From Wocania ichthyoenteri Th78 (GTDB lineage: Bacteria; Bacteroidota; Bacteroidia; Flavobacteriales; Flavobacteriaceae): a DNA stretch of 64,000 nucleotides. This document shows positions 17,247 to 25,847 of the stretch, one piece after another. Positions within the stretch are counted from its first letter, which is position 1. The number at the start of each line of letters is the position of its first letter. The position numbers and the translations under genes are program-made. The stretch covers positions 3,849,591 to 3,913,590 of the forward strand of contig NZ_KN525716.1 in the NCBI RefSeq assembly GCF_000789235.1. The letters run 5' to 3'. Under the pieces are notes generated by a model, which searched no databases, was not told the DNA's origin, and saw nothing but the letters and a program-made list of their open reading frames with translations.

Positions 17247-18257
17247 TTAGTTATCAAAATCTGTGTCTTTTCGTTTTTGTTTTTTCTTTGAATCTTCAGC
17301 ATCTTTTTTCTTATTCTTTTCACCTTTATTTCTCCTCGATTTTCTTTCCAATTCTTCTTCTGCTGAATTTCCATTATCAATTTCTTTATCTTTATGAAAA
17401 TCTAATCTGTACGATGCTCCAAAATTCACACTAAAAACAGATGGTGTGTCTTTTGTGTTGAATGTAAGTGCAGTATCTAGCTGAAAGTCTTTTCCCCATA
17501 AATAAGCGCCTCCAAATCTAAAAAGGTTATCTGCATAAAAATCACTTTTTATGCCTTGTGTTTCACCAAATATTACCCATTTTGGATTGAAAGAATGTGT
17601 TAGTGTTAAAATATACTGAAAATCGGATTGGTCTGTACCAATTCTATCTTTAATTAAATTAATAACCATAACCCAGCCGCCAGCAAAATTATTTTGTGTG
17701 GCTACCATAACTTTTGGGCTAAAACCTTCAATTTCTGGAGCTGTATAAGGATTTTGCTTTGTATCGTAATTTGCTCCTAAATAAACTGATACAGCAGGAA
17801 TTAACGATTTCCACTTAAAGCGATGGTTTGCTTTCCAACTGTATAGGTTAGGTTTGTCATCTTCAGAATTTTTATAAGGATCATAGACTAAATATTTTGC
17901 ACCAACGCTTATAAATTTGAAATTTGAACGTGAATCTTCAGCAGCAAAATTTGAGGTATATGCTTTAGTGTCGTTTTGATAAGTACCTTCAATATTTAAT
18001 TCTAATTCTTCCCAAAGCAAACCGTATCGTGCTGCAAAATCTACTCCAAAGCCAGAAACTTCAAAAGCCGTGGCTGGTGTTCTTTTTTCTTTTATAATGT
18101 ATGGACCAATTTCAAATTGTGCAACGTTTGTTCCTACAGAAAACGCGCTACGCGAAACACCTGGTCTGTTTGAGTTTATAACATCTGTGTATTGACTATA
18201 AACTTGTGTGGTAATCAAGCTAAGTAATAATATTAAGGTAGATTTGATTGGGCTCAT
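17247..18257 (-). CDS. Outer-membrane beta-barrel protein ('transporter' family) with a highly charged tail
   Basis: 336 residues with a Sec signal peptide (about 1-21, ending VYSQ). The mature part alternates short amphipathic strands and starts TDVINSNRPGVS, as in the flavobacterial proteins annotated 'transporter' (phenol-degradation MetA-like barrels). The last strand ends with SYRLDF near residue 285. About 50 residues follow that are almost only Lys, Arg, Glu, Asp, Asn and Ser, which is unusual after a terminal beta-strand. It is the first gene of the operon with the GNAT-fold protein. Cargo is unknown. Confidence 0.75.
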   Translation of the reverse strand: MSPIKSTLILLLSLITTQVYSQYTDVINSNRPGVSRSAFSVGTNVAQFEIGPYIIKEKRTPATAFEVSGFGVDFAARYGLLWEELELNIEGTYQNDTKAYTSNFAAEDSRSNFKFISVGAKYLVYDPYKNSEDDKPNLYSWKANHRFKWKSLIPAVSVYLGANYDTKQNPYTAPEIEGFSPKVMVATQNNFAGGWVMVINLIKDRIGTDQSDFQYILTLTHSFNPKWVIFGETQGIKSDFYADNLFRFGGAYLWGKDFQLDTALTFNTKDTPSVFSVNFGASYRLDFHKDKEIDNGNSAEEELERKSRRNKGEKNKKKDAEDSKKKQKRKDTDFDN

Positions 18258-18330
18258 AATGAATATTTTAGAGTGTATCTATAATTTATAGTTATGTATT
18301 ACTTTTACTAAGTATTATTTATACGATGCT

Positions 18331-18338
18331 CAAATATA
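18331..18338 (-). promoter_or_regulatory. Candidate -7 promoter box for the beta-barrel/GNAT operon
   Basis: Minus-strand TATATTTG fits TAnnTTTG, 73 bases upstream of the ATG at 18257. Confidence 0.35.
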
Positions 18339-18392
18339 GATATTTTATACTTTTTTTATCATTTTTGAACGTTTTTTAAATGTTTAGAATTG

Positions 18393-18400
18393 TATTTTTG
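18393..18400 (+). promoter_or_regulatory. Candidate -7 promoter box for the DUF4834 gene
   Basis: TATTTTTG lies 27 bases upstream of the ATG at 18428. A TTTG at 18364-18367 could be a -33 box, but its 25-base spacing is longer than usual. Confidence 0.4.
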
Positions 18401-18427
18401 TTTAAATTTTTAAAATAAAAGTCTATA

Positions 18428-18682
18428 ATGGGTTTATTAAGGACTATACTGATAATTGTATTAGTATATTATGGTATAAAAGTGCTTTCAAGGATTTTTG
18501 CGCCTTTTTTGATTAAATATGCAGCTAAAAAAGCCGAACAACGTTTTGGTGGGCAATTCCAAGGGAGGCAGCAACAAGAAGCACCAAAGCGAGAGGGTGA
18601 AGTAACTATTGATAAAATGCCAAACACTAAAACTTCAAGTAAAGATGTTGGCGATTATGTAGATTACGAAGAAGTTGAATAA
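18428..18682 (+). CDS. DUF4834-family small membrane protein
   Basis: 84 residues: one N-terminal membrane helix (about 4-22, LRTILIIVLVYYGIKVLSRI), a short basic helix (KYAAKKAEQRFG) and a polar tail ending DYVDYEEVE. This is the layout of DUF4834 proteins, which are widespread in flavobacteria and often lie just before a YfhO gene, as here. No biochemical role is known. The gap to the YfhO gene is 114 bases, so a shared transcript is possible but not required. Confidence 0.8.
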   Translation: MGLLRTILIIVLVYYGIKVLSRIFAPFLIKYAAKKAEQRFGGQFQGRQQQEAPKREGEVTIDKMPNTKTSSKDVGDYVDYEEVE

Positions 18683-18796
18683 ACTTCCTTTGTTGTTTCT
18701 TTGGAAACAGAAAAGAATAAATTTTGATTGTTTCCTAGTTGAGTATATCTCGAAAATAATAGTTAATTTCACAATCATTGTTTTTAATACATTTTC

Positions 18797-21250
18797 ATGC
18801 AATTTTCATTTAAAAAAATACTTCCACATTTACTAGTTTTATTAGGGTTTGTGGTACTTTCTTTAGCGTATTTTAGTCCGGTTTTAAAAGGAAAACAAAT
18901 TTTGCAAAGTGATATCGTGCAGTATATTGGTATGAGTAAGCAGCAAAAAGATTTTCGCGCAAATACAGGCGAAGAAACTTATTGGACTAACAGTGCGTTT
19001 AGTGGTATGCCAACCTATCAATTAGGTGCAAAATATCCACATAACTATATTAAAAAATTGGATTTGGCACTGCGGTTTTTACCACGACCAGCCGATTATC
19101 TTTTTCTTTATCTATTAGGTTTTTATATATTATTACTCGTTTTAAAAGTCGATTTTAAACTCGCTGCTATTGGTGCTATTGCTTTTGGGTTTTCAACATA
19201 TTTAATAATTATTCTGGGTGTCGGTCATAATAGTAAAGCCCATGCTATTGCCTATATGCCACTGGTTTTAAGCGGAATTCTACTCACGTTTCAGCGAAAA
19301 TATATAGTTGGGTTTCTGCTTACTGTCGTAGCGATGGGTTTAGAAATTGTAGCAAATCATTTTCAAATGACTTACTATTTAATGCTACTGGTTATTGTTT
19401 TAGGAATCGTTTATTTAATTGATGCCTATAAGAAGAAGGTATTCCCGCATTATTTTAAGTCGGTCGGTATTTTGTTTGCAGCAGTTTTTCTTTCGATAGC
19501 CTTAAATGCGACTGGAATTCTAGCCACAAAAGAATACGTTAAAGAAAGCACACGTGGTAAAAGCGAATTAACCATTAACCCCGATGGCTCGCCAAAAGAG
19601 GTGACTTCGGGTTTAGATAGAGATTATATTACCCAATTTAGCTACGGGGTTTTAGAAACGTTTAATCTTTACATTCCGCGTTTTATGGGTGGTGGAAATG
19701 GAGAGGATGTTGGTAAGAATTCTGCTACTTTTGAAGCTTTTAGGAGGTTGGGAGCGTCACCAAGTCAAGCTTTGCAGGAATCTAAACGAGCACCAATGTA
19801 TTGGGGCGACCAACCTATTGTTGAAGCACCAGCTTATATAGGAGCAGTTGTTTTGTTTTTATTTGTTTTCGCTTTGTTTTTAGTAAAAGGTCGTTTAAAA
19901 TGGTGGCTCGTTGGCGGAACAATATTGTCTTTAATATTGTCTTATGGAAAGAATCAACCATTTGCATTTATAACCGACTTTTTTATTGATTATGTGCCGC
20001 TTTACAACAAGTTTAGAGCTGTTAGTTCCATACAGGTTGTTTTAGAGTTGTGTATTCCTGTTTTAGCAATTTTTGGATTGGTAAGATTGTTTAATGATTT
20101 TGAAAAGAACGAAGAGAAATTAAAAGCCTTAAAGTTTACAGCGATAATTACTGGAGGTATAGCCATGTTGTTTTTATTATTTAAATCGTCATTTGATTTT
20201 TCTGGTGTTAACGATGGGTTTTACAGACAAAATTATGGACAAGCTTTTATTGATGCTATAAAAGAAGACAGAAAAACGATTTTCATCCAAGATACTGTTC
20301 GTACACTAATATTGGTACTGCTTTCGGCTGGTATAATTTGGGCTTTTTTAAAAGAAAAGTTGAAAGAAAAATGGGTGATGATTGCTTTTGCGGGTCTTAT
20401 TCTTTTTGATTTAGTTGGTGTAGATAGACGTTATGTTAATAATGATAATTTTGTATCGGCATTACAAGTTAATCAGCCATTTCAAAAAAATGAAGCTGAT
20501 AAAGAAATATTAAAAGACACCACGCACTTTAGAGTGTTCGATTTGGTTTCGGGTCCATCTAAACCTTCATATTATCACAATTCCTTAAACGGTTATAATG
20601 CAGCAGAATTGAAGCGTTACAGAGAGGTTTTTGATTGGTATATTTCTAAAAATAACATTAATGTGCTTAATATGTTAAATACAAAGTATATTATTATTAT
20701 TCAAGATGATAATGGAAACTTAGTTCCGTACACCAACGAAGATGCTAATGGTAATGCTTGGTTTGTTGAATCTTTAGAGAAAGTAGATTCAGCAAATGAA
20801 GAAATAAAAGGTTTGGATAGTTTGGATAATAAAAATAAAGCGATTTATACTTATGTTAACAAACCTAAACATTTATTAAAAGAAAGCAGAGGCTTTAAAT
20901 CGTTTGAAGTTGATTCTTTGGCTTCAATCAAATTGATAGATTATCAACCAAATTATTTAAAATACGAATCAAACAATTCAAACGAAGGATTTGCTGTGTT
21001 TTCCGAAGTTTACTACAGAAATGGATGGAAAACGCTTATTGATGGAAAACAAAGTAATCATATGCGTGTAAATTATATATTACGGGGTATGGAAATTCCA
21101 GCAGGAAAGCATGTTGTTGAGTTTAGATTTGATCCAGATGTTGTTAAAACCGGGAGTAAAATCGCATTGGCAAGTTCCATCTTTTTCGGATTATTGCTTT
21201 TGGCTGGTTTGTTTTATGAGTTTAAGAAAAAAAGAAACGAAAGTGCGTAA
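18797..21250 (+). CDS. YfhO-family multi-pass membrane protein
   Basis: 817 residues with about 12-14 membrane helices in the first 530 residues and at the C-terminus, and a large soluble, probably outward-facing domain at about 550-780. The opening FSPVLKGKQILQSDIVQY and the internal GHNSKAHA segment are typical of YfhO proteins. In Bacillus and Listeria YfhO-type proteins glycosylate lipoteichoic acid; in Bacteroidota they are thought to be GT-C-like enzymes that use lipid-linked sugars, but acceptors are unknown. The end overlaps the start of the GT4 gene by 8 bases, which ties it to glycan synthesis. Confidence 0.88.
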   Translation: MQFSFKKILPHLLVLLGFVVLSLAYFSPVLKGKQILQSDIVQYIGMSKQQKDFRANTGEETYWTNSAFSGMPTYQLGAKYPHNYIKKLDLALRFLPRPADYLFLYLLGFYILLLVLKVDFKLAAIGAIAFGFSTYLIIILGVGHNSKAHAIAYMPLVLSGILLTFQRKYIVGFLLTVVAMGLEIVANHFQMTYYLMLLVIVLGIVYLIDAYKKKVFPHYFKSVGILFAAVFLSIALNATGILATKEYVKESTRGKSELTINPDGSPKEVTSGLDRDYITQFSYGVLETFNLYIPRFMGGGNGEDVGKNSATFEAFRRLGASPSQALQESKRAPMYWGDQPIVEAPAYIGAVVLFLFVFALFLVKGRLKWWLVGGTILSLILSYGKNQPFAFITDFFIDYVPLYNKFRAVSSIQVVLELCIPVLAIFGLVRLFNDFEKNEEKLKALKFTAIITGGIAMLFLLFKSSFDFSGVNDGFYRQNYGQAFIDAIKEDRKTIFIQDTVRTLILVLLSAGIIWAFLKEKLKEKWVMIAFAGLILFDLVGVDRRYVNNDNFVSALQVNQPFQKNEADKEILKDTTHFRVFDLVSGPSKPSYYHNSLNGYNAAELKRYREVFDWYISKNNINVLNMLNTKYIIIIQDDNGNLVPYTNEDANGNAWFVESLEKVDSANEEIKGLDSLDNKNKAIYTYVNKPKHLLKESRGFKSFEVDSLASIKLIDYQPNYLKYESNNSNEGFAVFSEVYYRNGWKTLIDGKQSNHMRVNYILRGMEIPAGKHVVEFRFDPDVVKTGSKIALASSIFFGLLLLAGLFYEFKKKRNESA

Positions 21251-22520
21251 AAAGGCACTCATTATAACTTATTATTGGCCACCAGCAGGTGGTCCTGGTG
21301 TACAACGTTGGTTAAAGTTTGTTAAATATTTGCCGGAATTTAATGTAGAGCCTATTATCTATATTCCGGAAAACCCTAATTATCCTTTAATTGATAAAAG
21401 TTTAATATCTGAAGTTTCAGATGATTTAATCGTTATAAAGCAACCTATAAAAGAACCTTATAAATTAGCTAGATTATTTTCTAAAAAGTCATCTAAAACT
21501 ATCAGTAAAGGTGTTATTACAGAAAAAAGTAAACAGAGTTTTATTGAAAAATTTATGCTTTATATTCGTGGAAACTTTTTTATTCCAGATGCTCGCAAAA
21601 ATTGGGTAAAACCTTCGGTAGTATTTCTTTCAAAATATATTTCAGAAAATAACATAAATACCATTATTACTACGGGGCCGCCACACAGTTTGCATCTTAT
21701 TGGGTTGCAATTAAAAGAAAGGTTGGGAGTGAAGTGGGTGGCAGATTTTAGAGACCCTTGGACTACAATTGGATATCACAAACAACTGAAATTAACTAAA
21801 AGTACGCAACAAAAACATAAAACACTTGAAAAAGAGGTTTTAAATGCAGCTGATCAAATTATTGTAACTAGTTCTGTCACTAAAAAAGAGTTTGAAGACA
21901 TTACAAAAAAACCAATAGAGGTTATTACAAATGGATATGATTATGAATCTGTTGGTAAAGTTGAATTGGATACTAAGTTTTCAATAGCGCATATTGGGTC
22001 GTTATTATCAAAAAGAAATCCAGAAATTTTATGGCAAGTTTTAGGTGATTTAATTAAAACTAATGAAGATTTTGCTAAAGATTTTCAACTGAATTTTGTT
22101 GGTGTTGTTAGTGAAGATGTGCTTTATTCAATTAAAAAATATAAATTAAGTGATTATGTAAATAATGTGGGTTATGTTCCGCATAATAAATCTATTGAGT
22201 ATCAAAAAAAATCACAAGCATTGTTGTTAATTGAAATAGATTCCGAAGAAACAAAATGCATTATTCCTGGGAAACTATTTGAGTATATGGTTTCAAATAG
22301 ACCAATTTTAGCATTAGGTTCAAAAGGTTCGGATGTCGAAAAAATCTTAAAAGAAACCAATACTGGAAACTACTTTTATTATGATGATTACGACTCGTTA
22401 AAAACAACTATATTAACACATTATAAAGCATATCAAAACAACACATTACAGTCGCATGCCATTGGTTTGCAAAGATATAGTAGAAAATCGTTAACCGCAT
22501 TTTTATCTAAATTAATATAA
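21243..22520 (+). CDS. GT4-family glycosyltransferase (GT-B fold)
   Basis: 425 residues from a GTG start. I chose GTG because the protein then begins MRKKALIITYYWPPAGG, the first strand and glycine loop of GT-B enzymes; the open frame extends further upstream only into YfhO coding sequence. WVADFRDPW lies mid-protein, and the GKLFEYM segment with the following Pro is the donor-binding C-terminal motif of GT4. It adds a sugar retaining the donor's anomeric configuration. The gene sits between YfhO and a flippase with overlaps on both sides (8 bases, and TAATG), so the three form one operon. Confidence 0.88.
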   Translation: MRKKALIITYYWPPAGGPGVQRWLKFVKYLPEFNVEPIIYIPENPNYPLIDKSLISEVSDDLIVIKQPIKEPYKLARLFSKKSSKTISKGVITEKSKQSFIEKFMLYIRGNFFIPDARKNWVKPSVVFLSKYISENNINTIITTGPPHSLHLIGLQLKERLGVKWVADFRDPWTTIGYHKQLKLTKSTQQKHKTLEKEVLNAADQIIVTSSVTKKEFEDITKKPIEVITNGYDYESVGKVELDTKFSIAHIGSLLSKRNPEILWQVLGDLIKTNEDFAKDFQLNFVGVVSEDVLYSIKKYKLSDYVNNVGYVPHNKSIEYQKKSQALLLIEIDSEETKCIIPGKLFEYMVSNRPILALGSKGSDVEKILKETNTGNYFYYDDYDSLKTTILTHYKAYQNNTLQSHAIGLQRYSRKSLTAFLSKLI

Positions 22521-23992
22521 TGGGTATTGTTGCAACGCAATCATTTAAAAACATAATATCCACGTATTTGGGTTTTTTTATTGGTGCAATAAATACCTTA
22601 TTTTTATACACAGAATTTTTAAGCGACGAATACTACGGTATGGTGGGGTATATGCTGTCTTTGGCGTATGTTATTATGCCTTTAATGGCTTTTGGAGTAC
22701 ATAATACTTTAGTAAAATTTTACTCATCTTTTAAAACACGTGTGTCGTTAAATAGCTTTTTAACATTGATGCTGTTTTTGCCAATAGCTATTATAATTCC
22801 GCTAGTTTTGGTTAATTATATCTGTTATGATGCTATTGGAGACTTTCTAATTGGAGATTTTCAATCTAATAAAAACACCATGATTAAGAATTATTTATGG
22901 CATACGGTTATTGTTGCCATTGCTCTTGCTTATTTTGAAGTATTTTTTGCGTGGACAAAAGTACATATGCAAACGGTGTTTGGTAACTTTATGAAAGAAG
23001 TATTTCATAGGGTGGGCACTATGATGTTACTGTTTTCTCTGTACTTTGAAGTGATTGATGTTGAACAATTTATGATAGGGTTAGTAGCTGTTTATGTTTT
23101 AAGAATGCTAGTGATGAAGTTTTACGCATTCAGTATCAAACTCCCAGTTATCATCTTTAAGAGAGTTACTAATTTAAGTCCTATTTTAAAATATTCGTTT
23201 TTAATAATTATAGCTGGCTCAATTGCTACTGTTCTTTTAGATATAGACAAAGTGATGTTGGGACATTATATTCCTATTGAGCAAATTGCGTATTACAATG
23301 TGGCTATTTTTATTGCTGCAGTTATTGCGGTGCCACAACGCTCGATGCATCAAATCTTGTTACCATTATCGGCTAAATATTTGAATGAAAGAGATATTGA
23401 TTCTTTAAAGGATTTATACAAACGAAGCTCGCTAAACTTGTTTATTGTTAGTGGTTTTATCTTTCTGTTGATTGTGCTTAACATTAATCAACTTTACAAC
23501 ATCATTCCAGAAGAATTTAACGGCGGACTTTTTGTAGTTTTTATAATTAGTGTTGCTAAATTATATGATGCCATTTTAGGTAGTAATAACGCTATTTTGT
23601 TTAATAGCGATTATTATAGAATGGTGTTGTTTTTTGGAGTAATTCTGGTGATTGTAATGGTTTTTCTAAACATTGTTTTTATACCGCTTTACGGAATAAA
23701 CGGAGCAGCTTTAGCTACTTTTTTAGCGATTTTTTTATACAACTCTATCAAGTTATATTTTGTTTATAGAAAATTCAAAATGCTGCCTTTTAGTGCGAAT
23801 ACATTAAAAATAGCAGGATGCATAACATTAGGGGTAGTTCTATTTTATTTCTGGGATTTTTCTTTTCATCCCATTATAAATATCATTTTAAAAACGGCGA
23901 TTATTACAATTTTATACGGACTCGTTATTTATGCCTTTAAGTTTTCAGAAAATATTACGGAGCTTATTGATAGAATTATTAAGCGTAAATAA
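22520..23992 (+). CDS. Oligosaccharide flippase family protein (Wzx-like, MOP superfamily)
   Basis: 490 residues with 12-14 membrane helices spread over the whole length and short loops, the layout of MOP-type polysaccharide exporters. The opening TQSFKNIISTYLGFFIGAINTLFL and the LLDIDKVMLGHY segment near residue 240 are typical. It would flip a lipid-linked oligosaccharide across the inner membrane. The start codon overlaps the GT4 stop (TAATG). It is the last gene of the YfhO-GT4-flippase operon. Confidence 0.88.
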   Translation: MGIVATQSFKNIISTYLGFFIGAINTLFLYTEFLSDEYYGMVGYMLSLAYVIMPLMAFGVHNTLVKFYSSFKTRVSLNSFLTLMLFLPIAIIIPLVLVNYICYDAIGDFLIGDFQSNKNTMIKNYLWHTVIVAIALAYFEVFFAWTKVHMQTVFGNFMKEVFHRVGTMMLLFSLYFEVIDVEQFMIGLVAVYVLRMLVMKFYAFSIKLPVIIFKRVTNLSPILKYSFLIIIAGSIATVLLDIDKVMLGHYIPIEQIAYYNVAIFIAAVIAVPQRSMHQILLPLSAKYLNERDIDSLKDLYKRSSLNLFIVSGFIFLLIVLNINQLYNIIPEEFNGGLFVVFIISVAKLYDAILGSNNAILFNSDYYRMVLFFGVILVIVMVFLNIVFIPLYGINGAALATFLAIFLYNSIKLYFVYRKFKMLPFSANTLKIAGCITLGVVLFYFWDFSFHPIINIILKTAIITILYGLVIYAFKFSENITELIDRIIKRK

Positions 23993-24063
23993 CTATTAAG
24001 TTTTCTGTATAAGCAATGTTCTTTTATGTTAGTTGTTCAAAAAGTGGCAATTTATTGTCAGGC

Positions 24064-24120
24064 TGAGCGCAGTCGAAACCAATAAAATGATATAATTATA
24101 AAACCTTTCGACTGCGCTCA
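24064..24120. repeat. Dispersed inverted repeat with 15-bp perfect arms
   Basis: TGAGCGCAGTCGAAA (24064-24078) and TTTCGACTGCGCTCA (24106-24120) flank an AT-rich loop. Flanking GGC and AGGTGACA words and the GC-rich arms in AT-rich DNA match a palindromic unit I recognise as common between flavobacterial genes. In RNA it would form a strong hairpin after the flippase gene and may help termination or mRNA stability. Confidence 0.75.
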
Positions 24121-24148
24121 AGGTGACAAACGTTAATTTCGTTAAAAA

Positions 24149-24195
24149 AGAAAACCCCACGAATTTGCTTTGAGGCAAACTTATCGCGGGGCTTT
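24149..24195 (-). terminator. Terminator-like hairpin after the low-complexity exported protein gene
   Basis: CCCC at 24155-24158 pairs with GGGG at 24188-24191 together with flanking CG and inner TTTGC/GCAAA words; on the minus strand TTTTCTTTTTT follows. It lies just after the stop at 24217. Confidence 0.7.
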
Positions 24196-24216
24196 CCAAC
24201 TAACCAACCAAAATTG

Positions 24217-25410
24217 TTATGATCTTCTTCTTGAAGTCGATCTTGTGTTTTTATTACTAGAAGCACTTCTACTTTGTGTCGCTCTTGCTTTACTTTGTGT
24301 AGACCTCGAAACTGTTCTTTGAGTCGCTCTCGGTTTACTCGTTCTATTTACTGTACGTTGCACAGTTCTAGGCTTGTTTTGAGTACTTCTTGTGGCTACA
24401 CGCTGTGTATTTCTAGTTTTATTATCTCTTTTAGTATATGTACGAGTATTAGCGTTATTTGGTTTTCTAGTAACCGAAGTATTTCTATTTCTAGTTACTG
24501 TTCTCGTATTATTTACATTTGGTCTTGTAGTTCTAGTAACGCTTTCTCTCGTTCTTTTAGTATCATTTTCATGATTAGAAGTATTTCTTCTGTTAATGTT
24601 TTCAGAATTTCCTCTAGCGCTTCTATTTACAGTCGAACTATTACGTCTTGTTGTGTTTGCTTGCGCCATATCTCTTCTAGAACTAGTACGTCTGTTTATT
24701 TGTGTTTTATTTTTCGTACTTCTGTTAACAGTTGCATAACTTCTGTTTCTGTTAATTTTATGTCCGCGTCTTGTAGCAATAGCAGTTCTTGGTCTGTAAT
24801 TGTTGTAAAACGGTCTGCTATAAGTATAACGAATTGGGTTATAATATTGTCTGTAAGGTCTGTTGTAAACTACACAGTAATCGTATGTAGGAATACTATA
24901 ATATCTGTGCCAAGGTCTATAAACATAATGTCTGTTATAAATGTTTATAAATCCAGAAAAGTGTGAGTAACGGTTGTAACGGTTATAATGTACATATAAA
25001 CCACCTACACGCGATATGTTACCATAACTGTTATAGTTAATATTTACATTACCAACTTGACTTACACGTCCGTAATAATCATAATAAATAGGTGTGTTTT
25101 CAATTTGAATAATAGCGCCATATTCATCGTATTGCACATAAGCGTTATAATCGTAACCCGAATTAAAACTGATGTTTACGTTTGGCGAACCAATAGATAC
25201 ACCTAAACGCGAGTTACCTCTTAAAATATTAAAATCGAATTGCCCATCGCGGAACACCGAAAACTCAATACCATCTTCTACAAAAATGAAAGAATTACCA
25301 TAACCTCTAATAAATGTAGATGTTGTTGTGTTATTTACTTCGGTTGTGGTTGCGGTAGCAGTAAACCCTGTTAGAACTAAACCTGCTAATAAGAATATAA
25401 AATTTTTCAT
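24217..25410 (-). CDS. Exported protein with N-terminal Y-G repeat domain and very basic low-complexity tail
   Basis: 397 residues from ATG 25410; a longer frame to 25500 exists, but MKNFIFLLAGLVLTGF starts a clean signal peptide. Residues about 30-170 hold FVEDGIEFSVFRDGQFDFN and repeated units of the type Y-x-x-YG-x-(I/V)-x-x-(V/I)-G. A Tyr-rich stretch follows, and then about 200 residues almost only of Arg, Thr, Asn, Ser, Lys and Gln with repeats such as RTVNR, RTVSR and ARATQ. The first domain is homologous to the split gene at 27324-29057. The tail is strongly positive and could bind surface polymers or DNA (speculation). Function is unknown. Confidence 0.75.
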   Translation of the reverse strand: MKNFIFLLAGLVLTGFTATATTTEVNNTTTSTFIRGYGNSFIFVEDGIEFSVFRDGQFDFNILRGNSRLGVSIGSPNVNISFNSGYDYNAYVQYDEYGAIIQIENTPIYYDYYGRVSQVGNVNINYNSYGNISRVGGLYVHYNRYNRYSHFSGFINIYNRHYVYRPWHRYYSIPTYDYCVVYNRPYRQYYNPIRYTYSRPFYNNYRPRTAIATRRGHKINRNRSYATVNRSTKNKTQINRRTSSRRDMAQANTTRRNSSTVNRSARGNSENINRRNTSNHENDTKRTRESVTRTTRPNVNNTRTVTRNRNTSVTRKPNNANTRTYTKRDNKTRNTQRVATRSTQNKPRTVQRTVNRTSKPRATQRTVSRSTQSKARATQSRSASSNKNTRSTSRRRS

Positions 25411-25847
25411 AATTGTGTGTTTTAATTGTGTTACTATTAGATAATTACAAACAACGTGCCAAAAAGCGAAAGCATGGTTTAAACTATTGTAAATCAACAA
25501 ACAATCATTAATAACTTTTTTTAAGTTAGAACAGATAAAGTTGTTTTTATAGGAAAAACCAACTATTTTAGTTTTGCTAAGTCTAAAGCTTACAACTGAG
25601 TAATAAAATGCATTGTGGGTAGTAATGCAAATGCTAAATTGAAAATGTGGATGCCGAAGAATTAAAATCTATAATTGAAACAGTAGAAAATGAAGCGCAA
25701 CATAAATAATAGGATAGGAACCTTAATCCATCAATCCCCACAAAAACATACTAACAAATGTCAAAAAAGTATTTGTACTTAAAAGCTAAAATTAAGTAAC
25801 TTTCAAAATTCAATTTCGCTAAAATCATAAACGCATAAATTATATCA
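25411..25847 (+). other. 437-base intergenic region with a possible decayed coding fragment
   Basis: No intact gene. Around 25610-25710 a plus-strand reading frame looks like a remnant: codons reading VIKCIVGSNANAKLK, then, after a shift that a single lost A would explain, NVDAEELKSIIETVENEAQ and a stop near 25710. It has an in-frame TGA just upstream and no start. I do not recognise the parent family. The rest is AT-rich leader DNA for the flanking divergent genes. Confidence 0.3.

Noticed and set aside
21111-21242. Long N-terminal extension of the GT4 gene
   Set aside because: This stretch is YfhO coding sequence in another frame; the family N-terminus begins at GTG 21243.
24274-24966. A 230-codon open frame on the plus strand
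   Set aside because: It is antisense to the Arg/Thr/Ser-rich exported protein; its product is almost only Ser, Ile, Cys and Arg, as expected from reading repetitive codons backwards.
25411-25500. Longer start for the exported protein at 24217-25410
   Set aside because: The extra 30 residues are not a signal and would place the true signal peptide internally.
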